Below are positions 45,310 to 53,572 of a stretch of DNA of 64,000 nt, in pieces. The first letter of the stretch is position 1. The number at the start of each line of letters is the position of its first letter. The notes under the pieces were generated by a model, which was given only the letters and a program-made list of their open reading frames with translations, had not been told where the DNA came from and made no database searches. Source of the stretch: Pyxidicoccus trucidator (GTDB lineage Bacteria; Myxococcota; Myxococcia; Myxococcales; Myxococcaceae); the NCBI RefSeq assembly GCF_010894435.1, contig NZ_JAAIXZ010000009.1:103242-167241 (forward strand), read 5' to 3'. Made by a program: the position numbers and the translations under genes.

Positions 45310-45960
45310 ATGATCTTCCGTGGGAAAGCGCCCCGGACGCGCTCCGAGCTCATCGCCGAGGCGGAGCGCGCTCGCGCCAAGGGCCGCATCAAGAAGGCCG
45401 TCGAGGCCTACCGCAAGGCGCTGGAGCTCGAGCCGGGAGACCCGGTCATCCACGGCAAGCTGGCACCGCTCCTGGCCCGGACGAAACAGCCCGAAGCCGC
45501 GCTCCAGAGCTTCCAGGCAGCGGCGAAGGGGCACCTGGACAAGGGGTTCGCGGACAAGGCCATCGCTGTCTATACGCAGGCTGCGGATACGTTCCCCCAC
45601 CGCGTCGACCTCTGGCAGCAACTGGCGCAGCTCAGTCTCTCCAAGGGACACCGCGTCGACGCGGTGAGGGCCCTGCTGCGCGGGCGATTCCACCTCAGCC
45701 GCCGGAACGAGCGGCGCGACGCCATCCTCCTCTTGAAGGAAGTGCTGACGCTCGATCCCTCCCTTCTGGAGGTGAAGCTGGACCTGGCCGTGCTGCTGGC
45801 AAATGAGGGGCAGCGCGCCGAGGCGCTGGCCTTGCTCGAGCCGCTGACCCGCGAGCCGCCGGGGCCGAAGCGCGCGAAGGTGAACTGGGCGCTCCTGCGC
45901 ATCTCCCCGGGCCTGGGAACAGGATGGCGCTGGCTGCGCTCCGCCCTGGCGCGGCGCTGA
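45310..45960 (+). CDS. TPR-repeat protein
   Basis: A 216-residue protein built of TPR units (AKGRIKKAVEAYRKALELEPGD, GFADKAIAVYTQAADTFPH, ILLLKEVLTLDPSLLEVKLD). The C-terminus is basic with a Trp pair. No signal peptide or other domain is seen. It ends 32 bases before the converging DJ-1-like gene. It is probably a protein-interaction module. Confidence 0.75.
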   Translation: MIFRGKAPRTRSELIAEAERARAKGRIKKAVEAYRKALELEPGDPVIHGKLAPLLARTKQPEAALQSFQAAAKGHLDKGFADKAIAVYTQAADTFPHRVDLWQQLAQLSLSKGHRVDAVRALLRGRFHLSRRNERRDAILLLKEVLTLDPSLLEVKLDLAVLLANEGQRAEALALLEPLTREPPGPKRAKVNWALLRISPGLGTGWRWLRSALARR

Positions 45961-45992
45961 AGCCGCGTCCAGGGCTCGAAGCCGGGCTCCTT

Positions 45993-46802
45993 CTAGTGGA
46001 CTCCGGACACCTGGCGCTGGGGCGCGAGCAGGCGCACCAGCTCCTCGGCGACACGGGCCGCGGAGGCCGGGTTCTGGCCGGTGACGAGCCGCTCGCTCAC
46101 CACCACATGCTGCTGGAAGTTGGGAGCCTTCGTGAAGCGCGCGCCGCGCTCGATGAGCTTCGACTCCAGGAGGAAGGGCATGACCCGGGTGAGCTCCACC
46201 GCCGCTTCCTCCTCGTTGGTGAAGGCGGAGATGTCCCGGCCGGCGACGAGGTACGTGCCGTCTGCCAGCTTCACGTCCACCAGCGCCGCGGGGCCGTGGC
46301 AGACCGCGGCCACCACGGCTCCGCGCGCGTAGACGGAGCCGATGAGGGCGCTGATGCGCGCGTCTCCCGGCAGGTCGAACATCGTCCCATGCCCACCAGG
46401 AACGTAGAGGGCGGCATAGCGTGCGGGCTCCACCTGCTCCGGCCGCAGCGTGCTCGCCAGTCGCGCGGCCTGGCGCTCGTCATCGAGGAAGGCGCGGTTG
46501 AGGGCATCATCGCGCGTGACGCCATCCATGGGCGGGCGGCCTCCCTTGGGGCTGACGAAGTCCACCTCCAGGCCCGCGCGGGTGAAGACGTCCAGCGCGT
46601 GGGTGAGCTCGGACAGGTAGAAGCCCGTCTTCCGGCCGGTGTCGCCGAGGGTGTCGTGGCTGGTGAGGACGATGAGGACTCGCATGGGTTCGACTCCGGA
46701 AGTTCGTGGGGTGGAGGTGGAGAGGGGGCTCGAGGTGGCGCAGCCGGAGACGAGCGTGGCGGCGAGCAGGCCGAGCAACGGGAGTGAGTGGGTGCCGTTC
46801 AT
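45993..46802 (-). CDS. DJ-1/PfpI (Hsp31-like) lipoprotein
   Basis: A 269-residue protein of the DJ-1/PfpI superfamily fused to a lipoprotein signal (lipobox LVSGC, Cys near 21). The catalytic Cys motif AAVCHGPAAL is intact, with the family strand RVLIVLTSHDTL and YVPGGHG oxyanion region. Family members act as glyoxalase III/deglycase-like enzymes or chaperones. An outer-membrane-anchored form is unusual. The start at 46800-46802 is chosen because it opens the signal peptide. It is divergent from a broken LysR regulator gene. Confidence 0.82.
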   Translation of the reverse strand: MNGTHSLPLLGLLAATLVSGCATSSPLSTSTPRTSGVEPMRVLIVLTSHDTLGDTGRKTGFYLSELTHALDVFTRAGLEVDFVSPKGGRPPMDGVTRDDALNRAFLDDERQAARLASTLRPEQVEPARYAALYVPGGHGTMFDLPGDARISALIGSVYARGAVVAAVCHGPAALVDVKLADGTYLVAGRDISAFTNEEEAAVELTRVMPFLLESKLIERGARFTKAPNFQQHVVVSERLVTGQNPASAARVAEELVRLLAPQRQVSGVH

Positions 46803-46873
46803 GGCGCTGCAAGGTAAGAGGCGGGAGCGCCGCGCACCCATCGCGCTTCTTTCGCTGAGCGATAGGAATTCCC

Positions 46874-47318
46874 ATGGCTGACCTGGACCTGCTCCGCTCC
46901 TTTCTCGCCATCTACCGGGCGGGCTCCATCTCGCGGGCGGCCGGTACCGTGCACCTCACGCAGCCGGCCCTGTCCGCGCATCTCCAGGCCCTGGAGGCGA
47001 GGCTCGGGCGGCCTCTCTTCACGCGGAAGGCCCGGGGTGTGGTCCCCACTCCCGCCGGGCACGACCTGGCCCAGGCAGCCGCCGCGCACGTCGACGCGCT
47101 GGACGTCCTGGTCGACACGCTGCGAACGGGAAGCACGGCGCTGGAGGGCACGCTATCTGTGCGAGGGCCCGCTCCAGCGCGGCGCGCTGGTGGAGCTGAT
47201 GCGGCCCGCCCAGCCCGTGCGCAACCGGATCCACCTGGCCACGCGCGAGGCGCGAAGCCGGGCGCCCCGCATCCGGGCCGCGTCGGAGCTGCTGCTGCGC
47301 TCGTCCCCGGCGTGGTGA
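46874..47318 (+). pseudogene. LysR-family regulator with internal deletion and frameshift
   Basis: The first ~90 codons encode a normal LysR helix-turn-helix (FLAIYRAGSISRAAGTVHLTQPALSAHL) and linker helix. Near 47155 the frame shifts. A second frame then encodes what looks like the regulator's last ~45 residues (CEGPLQRGALVELMRP ... SELLLRSSPAW), ending at 47318. The ligand-binding middle, roughly 150-170 residues, is missing. It is divergent from the DJ-1-like gene it may once have regulated. Confidence 0.75.
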
Positions 47319-47396
47319 TGGACCGGCGGCAGGGGGTAGCGTGTCCAACCCGCGACGCGAGCCTTCTTCCGTCCCAGACCCGAGGAGTTTCAATCC

Positions 47397-48221
47397 ATGA
47401 AGCAGTACCTGAAGCGATGGCTGTCGGTGGTGTGCGTGGGAGCATTCACGGTGGCCCTGCCCGCCTGGGCGGATGCGCCCACCCCCGTCGACTGTGGCAC
47501 CGTGGAGTGCGAGGGCATCCGGGAGACGCGGGCCCTGGGCGTCGCGGAGCTGTCGTACTTCCAGGAGACGGACGTGTTCACCCAGGACATGGGGGTGCTC
47601 ACGTCCTACGGGAGCTTCGCGCCCCCGCCCTGCGCGAACGGGACGCGTGCACCCCTTCCGGGGCCGGGATGGGTGTCGGGGTGCAACTTCTCCTACAGGA
47701 TCGCGAGCATCACCCCCCACCCCAACCCGACCTTCGTCGCGGTGGCGCAGGGCGCTCCGGGGACACCCGCCGCGGGCCTCACGCTCCAGTTCACCACCCA
47801 CCCGGTCTCCGGCTTCCTCTTCTGGCTGGAGCGCAACGGCGTGCGCCGGTACGTGGACGCGGCGGAGTGCCTTCCTCCTCAGTCGTTCAGCTGTGACGCC
47901 CAGCTGCGAGAAGGGACGATGGGAATCCGGGCGCTGTTCGTTTCCGAGATGGCGTACTTCCAGGAGAAGGACCACTACTCCAACAACTACGCGCTGATTG
48001 GCTTCTCACCGCCTGGGTGCGCGAATGGTACCCGGGCGCCCGTGCCCGATGCGTCATGGGTGGGGGGCTGCAAGTTCATCTACCGCGCGGACGTGGTGAG
48101 CCCCTCCAGCGTCACCCTCACCGCACGCGCCGTGGCGGGCTCCGTTCAAGGCACCGTCGTGACCATGTCGAATCAGGGCGTGTTGTCCGTCACGCCCGTC
48201 TACGACTCCGTTTGCAGGTAG
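47397..48221 (+). CDS. Secreted protein with two tandem pilin-like globular domains
   Basis: 274 residues. A Sec signal peptide (to about residue 26) is followed by a Cys-containing linker and two related segments: AELSYFQETDVFTQDMGVL...SYGSFAPPPC and SEMAYFQEKDHYSNNYALIGFSPPGC. Each is followed by CANGTRAP and a W-x-x-G-C pattern. The AxxSYFxExDxY...GFSPPGC pattern is like the globular part of type IV pilins and pseudopilins in myxobacteria. The hydrophobic N-terminal pilin helix and prepilin cleavage site are absent, so it is not itself assembled as a pilin. GAGGAG lies upstream of the ATG. Confidence 0.75.
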   Translation: MKQYLKRWLSVVCVGAFTVALPAWADAPTPVDCGTVECEGIRETRALGVAELSYFQETDVFTQDMGVLTSYGSFAPPPCANGTRAPLPGPGWVSGCNFSYRIASITPHPNPTFVAVAQGAPGTPAAGLTLQFTTHPVSGFLFWLERNGVRRYVDAAECLPPQSFSCDAQLREGTMGIRALFVSEMAYFQEKDHYSNNYALIGFSPPGCANGTRAPVPDASWVGGCKFIYRADVVSPSSVTLTARAVAGSVQGTVVTMSNQGVLSVTPVYDSVCR

Positions 48222-48282
48222 GCGGAAGGCTCGAAGGTCCACGGGCAACAGCGCCCATGTGGACGGTGCCCGCGAGGAGCAG

Positions 48283-48313
48283 GCCCCCTGGAGTCATCGA
48301 CGAGCCAGGGGGC
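48283..48313. terminator. Hairpin between convergent genes at 48.3 kb
   Basis: GCCCCCTGG (48283-48291) pairs with CCAGGGGGC (48305-48313) across a 13-base loop, between the stops of the pilin-like and protease-like genes. Confidence 0.55.
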
Positions 48314-48327
48314 TGTAGCGCCATCTC

Positions 48328-49095
48328 TCAGTAGAGGTACTGCAACCCGGTGATGTCGGAGCTGGTGAACTCGCCGTTCGTATCGGGCGGGTAGCAGGAG
48401 TTCATGATCGACCCTCCCGGCGTGGCTGGCGGCATCCCGGGGATGAGGATGGCGCCGACGCCAGCGGTGCCTTCGCTGGTGGGCGTGCCGCCGCAACTGA
48501 TGGACCGATCATAGTAGTCCGTGTGGCGGAGACCGATCGTGTGGCCAAGCGCGTGGGTGATGACGTGCTCGTTCACGTCCACGCTGTAGCTGTTCAGCCC
48601 GGTGCCGATGGTGATGCTCCCGTAGGGACGGCCTCCCGAGGGGTATCCAGCAGAGTGGCCTGTGCCGGCCACGGTCGTCGCGGTGATGTTCGCGGTGCAG
48701 CCGGTGGTCGGTCCCCGCACGAAGGTAATCCTGAGCCCCAGGGAATTGTAGTTGGCGAGTGCCATATCGAGGCCCTGGCTGAGCCGGATGTAGCCGTTGA
48801 ACGAGGAGGTGGGGTTGACGCAGATCCTCGTCACGGAGGTGCCGACGAGATTGCTGGTCCTGACCAGCTCCGCGCTCCCCTCGCCGGGCTGGAGCATCTC
48901 CCGGGACGCCTCGAGGGACACCTGGGCGTCGCGCCCCACGTACACGGCACCGTCGACGACCCTGATGTCGTCGGCCGGAAACCCGGCCTCGATCAGGTTG
49001 GCCAGGGTCTCCTCGCTCTCGATTTGCGGGTCGGTACCGCAGCCGGCCAGCAATGCGCCACAGCTCATCCCGAGGACTGCCGCTCGCTTGAACAT
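48328..49095 (-). CDS. Peptidase M57/HEIGH-type lipoprotein lacking the catalytic Glu
   Basis: A 255-residue secreted lipoprotein (lipobox LLAGC) resembling myxobacterial dual-action HEIGH metalloproteases. The zinc-site region reads THALGHTIGLRH (about 180-191), where active members have HExGHTLGxRH. All three His are kept but the Glu is Ala (codon GCG; Glu would be GAG, one base away). Cys pairs suggest disulfides. The start at 49093-49095 has AGGGGAA upstream. It is either an inactive, sugar- or peptide-binding form or a recently killed enzyme. Confidence 0.82.
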   Translation of the reverse strand: MFKRAAVLGMSCGALLAGCGTDPQIESEETLANLIEAGFPADDIRVVDGAVYVGRDAQVSLEASREMLQPGEGSAELVRTSNLVGTSVTRICVNPTSSFNGYIRLSQGLDMALANYNSLGLRITFVRGPTTGCTANITATTVAGTGHSAGYPSGGRPYGSITIGTGLNSYSVDVNEHVITHALGHTIGLRHTDYYDRSISCGGTPTSEGTAGVGAILIPGMPPATPGGSIMNSCYPPDTNGEFTSSDITGLQYLY

Positions 49096-49230
49096 TGTCG
49101 TTCCCCTTTTCGTCCTGAAGCGGTTCTCCCCGCGGTCCCGGCATGGGAGCGTCGGGGCAGACAATATGACTCCAAGGGAGCTCTACCTGTAAATCCCAGC
49201 AAGTCATGATTAAGCAACGTCGTCATCCCC

Positions 49231-49803
49231 GTGCCATTCACCTGCGGAGGCGCGCTTCAAGACCCACGTGGCTGGTTGGCCTGCATGGCTTTCTATCGCG
49301 GCGAATCGCGCGGCGGACTGAAAGACAAACGGCACGCTGACCTCGATTTCCTCTCCCAGCGTGACGAGTATGTCAGCGTCCAGGAGAAGGGGTCGGTCGA
49401 GATTCCCGTGCTGCGGGGAGCTCCGTCGCAGTCCGTGGGCCCCGCCTTCGAGGATTTCTACGTCGTCAACCTGACCGGCGTGGCGCGCACCCCGGGCTAC
49501 ACCCTGACGGGCACGCCTCACCTGCTCCCGCCCAACCCCCTGCCCGCCGCCACCACGGCCCGGTTCCTGCTCACCGCCCCCACCCCGCCGGTGACCCAGA
49601 CCTACTACTACACGAACAACGCGGCGGCTCCGGCCTCCGGGAAGACGTGCATCTGGCAGCTGTTGGTCAGCGTCACCGGCGGCCTCTGCTCGGCGCAGCT
49701 CAACTGGGGCTCCTACGGCGGCGCCGTCTGCCTCACCGATGGAACCCAGTCCTTCATCGACCCGAACACGTGCCAGTCGCAGATCGCCACCTCCATCCAG
49801 TGA
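49231..49803 (+). CDS. Hypothetical protein, possibly N-terminally truncated
   Basis: A 190-residue frame not recognised. The GTG at 49231 has no ribosome site and the open frame extends only to an upstream stop at 49207. The sequence begins mid-domain with no signal peptide, although the rest (Thr/Pro/Ala-rich, paired Cys) looks like an extracellular protein. It may be a remnant or wrongly bounded. A hairpin follows at 49821-49844. Confidence 0.4.
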   Translation: MPFTCGGALQDPRGWLACMAFYRGESRGGLKDKRHADLDFLSQRDEYVSVQEKGSVEIPVLRGAPSQSVGPAFEDFYVVNLTGVARTPGYTLTGTPHLLPPNPLPAATTARFLLTAPTPPVTQTYYYTNNAAAPASGKTCIWQLLVSVTGGLCSAQLNWGSYGGAVCLTDGTQSFIDPNTCQSQIATSIQ

Positions 49804-49820
49804 GCTGAGCCGCGCGCCGT

Positions 49821-49844
49821 CAGCGGCCTTCCGTGAGGCCGCTG
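49821..49844. terminator. Hairpin after the gene at 49231
   Basis: CAGCGGCCT (49821-49829) pairs with AGGCCGCTG (49836-49844) across a 6-base loop, between converging genes. Confidence 0.55.
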
Positions 49845-49996
49845 GCGGTGCCGTGTCCGTGCGCGTCGCGGATGGCAAGTCGAGGAAGCGCGCTGGGCCA
49901 GGGCGTTGTCACCCTGGCCCAGCTGCTGCCGGCCCTGCGCAGCCCAGGGCGTAGCTCCCTCTCATGGAGAGGGCGTTGAGCTCGGCTTTCCGGAGC

Positions 49997-50422
49997 TCAG
50001 AAGTTTGTGTTGAGCGAGCCGTTGGTCAGCCTGAGGTATGTACAGGTGCCGTTCGCGTCCCACCTCACGTCGAAGAAGCCCCGGGAGCTCAGGGCCTTCT
50101 CCCAGAGAGACGAGACGGTGGCGTCTGGAATGCAGATGTAGGCGGTGTCGGTGGTCGCGCCCGGCACGGTGGCCCGGGCATAGAAGCTGCGGTTGCCGGC
50201 CAGGTCATCACGGAATTGGGCGGAGGAGGTCGCTGCCGCGTCCTCGCGGAAGCCGATGAAGTTGCCATAGCAGCGGCCCGAGCCATCCGTGTTCTTGTTG
50301 CAGGACACGGTCCTCGTCTGGAGGCCCGCGCTCGCGACGGAAGCGATGCCGAGGGCGGCGAGCGCCACCACCGGGGACAGCGACTTCAGGGAAAGGGACT
50401 TCAGGGAAAGTGACTTCGTCAT
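49997..50422 (-). CDS. Small secreted protein, paralogue of the gene at 51054
   Basis: A 141-residue precursor. The Sec signal peptide includes a duplicated SLSLK segment from a short DNA repeat (SLSLKSLSLKSLS). The mature part shares CNKNTDGSGRCYG and the following GFRE with CYKNADGSGRCYG and GFRN in the neighbour at 51054, plus later Cys and Trp positions. AGGAG is 7 bases before the ATG. The function is unknown; no enzyme motif is seen. It is likely in one transcript with the two minus-strand genes upstream. Confidence 0.7.
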   Translation of the reverse strand: MTKSLSLKSLSLKSLSPVVALAALGIASVASAGLQTRTVSCNKNTDGSGRCYGNFIGFREDAAATSSAQFRDDLAGNRSFYARATVPGATTDTAYICIPDATVSSLWEKALSSRGFFDVRWDANGTCTYLRLTNGSLNTNF

Positions 50423-50474
50423 GGTCTTCTCCTGGATGGGATGACTTCCGACAGCAGGACTCTGGGGTGAAGCG

Positions 50475-51047
50475 CTACGGCAGCCCGTCTGCTTCGCCGG
50501 AAGGAATGAGTCGGTTCTGGTTGATGGCGACGACGAGCCTGCGTCGGAGTTCCGCGGCCTCGGCGCGGTCGCGGATCTGGGAGAGCTCGTGTCGAATCTC
50601 GAGTACATCCTCCGCCGTCATGCGCCCGCTGGAGACGACCCGCTCCACCAGCGAGCCCGCGCGGGCCGCCGACTCGCGCTGCTCCGGGGACAGCGGTGGG
50701 GGCGGGGCGGGAGGCTCCGCTTCGCGTGAGCCCATGGCGAGCGCTCCGGACTCCTTCAGCAGGGTCGCCATCCGCTGGGCAATGGCATCCAGGTCTTCGG
50801 CGGTGGGCCGTGCGGAGCCCGAGGCCAGGGACGGAGGAATGCCCGCGGAGCTACTCCCGGAAGGACTGCCGGGGACGTGATGCCTGGCCTGGACGACCCG
50901 GCGCAGCGCAGCGACCTCGGTGGAGAGTTCCTGCATGCGCAGGTCCTGGGCCTGCTGTCCCTGGCTCATCGCGAGCCAGCAAGCCATCGCGCTGCCCAGG
51001 GCTGATGTCAGGCCCAGGAACCCCATACGCAAGACATGGGCGGTCAT
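50475..51047 (-). CDS. Hypothetical membrane-anchored protein between two secreted paralogues
   Basis: A 190-residue protein. An N-terminal hydrophobic segment (MTAHVLRMGFLGLTSALGSAMACWLAM) acts as an anchor or signal. A coiled-coil region, a Ser/Pro-rich linker and a charged helical C-terminus (AEDVLEIRHELSQIRDRAEAAELRRRL) follow. It begins 6 bases after the stop of the gene at 51054 and is probably translated from the same message. It has no recognised family. Confidence 0.65.
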   Translation of the reverse strand: MTAHVLRMGFLGLTSALGSAMACWLAMSQGQQAQDLRMQELSTEVAALRRVVQARHHVPGSPSGSSSAGIPPSLASGSARPTAEDLDAIAQRMATLLKESGALAMGSREAEPPAPPPPLSPEQRESAARAGSLVERVVSSGRMTAEDVLEIRHELSQIRDRAEAAELRRRLVVAINQNRLIPSGEADGLP

Positions 51048-51053
51048 GGCGGC

Positions 51054-51452
51054 TCAGAAATGAGAGTACTGGCTGCCGTTGTTCAGGAACAGCGAATAGC
51101 ATTCACCCATGACGTTCCAGTAGATGGAGAAGTAGCCCTGGTGGTTCATGGCCTTGCTCCACTGTGCTCCCGTCACTGCGTCAGCCGTGCAGTTGAAGTA
51201 CTCCGTCGTCGTGCCAGACGTGAGGGCCGCGGTGAAATACGGAGCGGAAGTGCTGTTCTGGGTGAACAATGCCTGGGTGTTGGCGCCGGAGTGATTGCGG
51301 AAGCCGAGGAGGCTGCCGTAACACCGCCCCGAGCCATCCGCGTTCTTGTAGCAGTTCGCGGATTCCGTCTGGTAACCCGCCAGGGCCGCGGGAGTTGTCA
51401 TCAGTGTCGCGAGACAGACGGCTGCCGCCCAGGTCTTCGAGGTATGACGCAT
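51054..51452 (-). CDS. Small secreted protein, paralogue of the gene at 49997
   Basis: A 132-residue precursor: signal peptide (about 1-26) then a globular part with CYKNADGSGRCYG, GFRN, further Cys and aromatic-rich C-terminus (YFSIYWNVMGECYSLFLNNG). AAGGA is 7 bases before the ATG. The neighbour at 49997 has the same layout. Both may be secreted structural or binding proteins. They lie on either side of a membrane-anchored protein. Confidence 0.7.
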   Translation of the reverse strand: MRHTSKTWAAAVCLATLMTTPAALAGYQTESANCYKNADGSGRCYGSLLGFRNHSGANTQALFTQNSTSAPYFTAALTSGTTTEYFNCTADAVTGAQWSKAMNHQGYFSIYWNVMGECYSLFLNNGSQYSHF

Positions 51453-51682
51453 GTGGATTCCTTTTCTGGAGCTGGCCAGGGCCCGGGCTCCTTGCCCGGA
51501 TGCCTGGCTGAGAGAAGCGACGTGAGGTCCTTCACTCGAAGCAGATCCTAAGGAGGGGGTCTGACGTCGCGATGCACCCGCGCTTGCCGTGCTTTGCCGT
51601 GGGCGGCATTGGCCGTCTGTGCGGTAGTGGCGGGCGGCACCTCGTGTCCACGGCTCCAACTTCGTCGGGGACACTGAATGCA

Positions 51683-51720
51683 AAGGCCGGAAGTCGCTGG
51701 AGACAGCGGCTTCCGGCCTT
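51683..51720. terminator. Strong 17-bp hairpin after the LGFP gene
   Basis: A 17-base-pair stem with one G-T pair and a GAGA tetraloop (51700-51703) sits 30-67 bases past the LGFP stop. It is probably the terminator of that minus-strand gene. A short T-run follows it on the plus strand. Confidence 0.65.
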
Positions 51721-51746
51721 GGTGTTTTCAGGGACTGGCGCGGCTC

Positions 51747-52733
51747 CTGCTACTTCATGCGCACCGTGACGGCGTTGGTCGCGGTGTTGAGCGTGAGGAA
51801 GCCCCTCTGGAACTCGCTCTCGCGCCCGCCGGTGACTGCGTACTCGTCACGCACCGGGTAGCCCAGCGTGCTGCGCTCCCAACCCATCGACTCCCACTTC
51901 GCGCGGATGGGGCCATGCACCTCGTGCGCTCCCGTCGCCGCCGTCCAGTAGATGCTTCCATTCTGGAAGTGGTTGAAGCGGCCCACCCCGTCCGGCGTCG
52001 CCGTCTCGTCCGTCAGCGGGTAGCCCAGCAGCCCCGCCTCACGGCTCAGCGCGACCCACTTCACGTTGATGTCTCCACTCACCGCGTGCGCTCCCGTCGC
52101 AAGCGTGAAGTAGATGCTTCCCCGCTGGAAGTGGCTGTAGCGGCCCACCCCGTCCGCCGCTCCCTGCTCATCCGTCAGCGGGTAGCCCAGGGCGCTCTTC
52201 TCCCACCCCAGCTCCGCCCACTTCGCATGGATGAGTCCACGCACCTCGTGCGCTCCCGTCGCAGCCGTCCAGTAGATGCTTCCGTTCTCGAAGTGGTTGT
52301 AGCGGCCCGTCTTGTCCGGCGTCTCCTGCTCCCCTGTCTTCGGGTAGCCCAGCACGCTGCGCTCCCAGCCCAGCTGCTCCCACTTGTTGCGAATCTCCCC
52401 GTGGACTTCCCAGGCCCCAAGCTCCGGCGTCCAGTAGATGCTGCCCCGCTCGAAGTGGTTGAAGCGGCCACGGCCGTCCGGCGCCGTCCACTCGTCGATG
52501 ATGGGGTAGCCCAGCGGGCCGCGCTCCCAGTTCAGCTGCTCCCACCGGCCACGGATGCTGCCCATCACCACGTGCGCGCCCAGCGTCGGCGTCCAGTAGA
52601 TGCTGCCGCGCTCGAAGTGGTTGAAGCGGCCCACCCCATCCGGCGCGGCCAGCTCGCCGGCCTGGCAACTGCCGAGCAGCGCCGGACCGTTCATCGCGTC
52701 GTACTTCGCCTTGATGTCCCCCTGGAGCACGCA
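51747..52733 (-). repeat. LGFP-coding repeat, copy A (copy B at 53573-54559)
   Basis: About 987 bases align with 53573-54559 at a constant offset of 1826 with no indels and only scattered substitutions. It encodes the C-terminal wall-binding repeats of two neighbouring proteins. It implies recent duplication or ongoing gene conversion. Confidence 0.92.
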
Positions 52734-53450
52734 ACCAGAGCCCCAGTTGTAATCGGTCCGGTAGCGGGTGAAGACCGCGGACACGAGCGAGGAACCGCCC
52801 ACCGTGGTCCTTCCGCATTGCATGGCATACGCGCCCACCCACGGGGTGTACGTGTAGAGCACGGCGGTGGCCTTGTTGGCGGGCGTCACCGTGCAGGGGT
52901 CCAACGTCTGCTTGGCGAAGCCGACCCTCCACCCACTGACCGTGGGCCTGCCCGCGTCCAGATCCCTCAGGTATCCCCGGATCTTCGCGGCACCGCACTC
53001 CACCTGACTGCCAAAGCCCGCGTAGCTCGTGTCGCAGCCCCCACTGTCCGGACAGCCACAACCGGTGGCCTTGGCCAGGTTGCTCGAGGTCCCGCTCTGG
53101 ATGAGACCCGACTCGATCTGGATGCGCGCCAGCATGTAGAGCGGGCTGATGCCATGGGCGCGGGAGCGCTCGACGATGAGCGTGGCGGCCGTCTTGTTGC
53201 TCCACGCGGGGTCCCTGTACCCGGCCAGAAAGGAGCCCTTCTGCTGGAGGAACTGCTGCACCTGCGCGGGAGCAATCCAGCCCCCACCCGTCAGTTCCGC
53301 GTCCTCCATCAGCCGGTGCATGTCGTGGACCCCGGCCAGCTCGAGCAGGACCTGACCGGTCAGCTCATCCACGGGACGGGGTTCTTCATCGGGACCACCG
53401 CAACCGACAGCCAGGGCACACAACAACATCAAATGGCGTGACAAGCGCAT
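51750..53450 (-). CDS. Lipoprotein with C-terminal LGFP repeats, possible wall hydrolase
   Basis: 566 residues. A lipoprotein signal (ALAVGC) is followed by a ~220-residue domain containing RSRAHGISPLYMLARIQIESGL, which resembles a lysozyme/transglycosylase-type region, and Cys pairs. From about 240 to the end there are six or more LGFP repeats (each with W-x-x-LxxE, GLxGYP and GSIYWT), a cell-wall binding module. The start 53448-53450 opens the signal peptide. The C-terminal ~330 residues are nearly identical to those of the amidase at 53576. Its own catalytic activity is uncertain. Confidence 0.82.
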   Translation of the reverse strand: MRLSRHLMLLCALAVGCGGPDEEPRPVDELTGQVLLELAGVHDMHRLMEDAELTGGGWIAPAQVQQFLQQKGSFLAGYRDPAWSNKTAATLIVERSRAHGISPLYMLARIQIESGLIQSGTSSNLAKATGCGCPDSGGCDTSYAGFGSQVECGAAKIRGYLRDLDAGRPTVSGWRVGFAKQTLDPCTVTPANKATAVLYTYTPWVGAYAMQCGRTTVGGSSLVSAVFTRYRTDYNWGSGCVLQGDIKAKYDAMNGPALLGSCQAGELAAPDGVGRFNHFERGSIYWTPTLGAHVVMGSIRGRWEQLNWERGPLGYPIIDEWTAPDGRGRFNHFERGSIYWTPELGAWEVHGEIRNKWEQLGWERSVLGYPKTGEQETPDKTGRYNHFENGSIYWTAATGAHEVRGLIHAKWAELGWEKSALGYPLTDEQGAADGVGRYSHFQRGSIYFTLATGAHAVSGDINVKWVALSREAGLLGYPLTDETATPDGVGRFNHFQNGSIYWTAATGAHEVHGPIRAKWESMGWERSTLGYPVRDEYAVTGGRESEFQRGFLTLNTATNAVTVRMK

Positions 53451-53572
53451 GCGTCTTCTCGGGGAAAGGGGGGAGCCGGCGAAGGTGTCGCCCTGCGGCG
53501 GGAGGCGGATGGGCACGCTCCCGCCGAGGGCGGACCTCAATCATCCGATGCGGACCTCAGGAGTCCGCGGGA

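Noticed and set aside
52168..53205. Repeats at 51.7-54.6 kb as a transposon or insertion sequence
   Set aside because: No terminal inverted repeats or transposase. The repeat lies within coding frames of LGFP domains and its ends follow the domain boundary.
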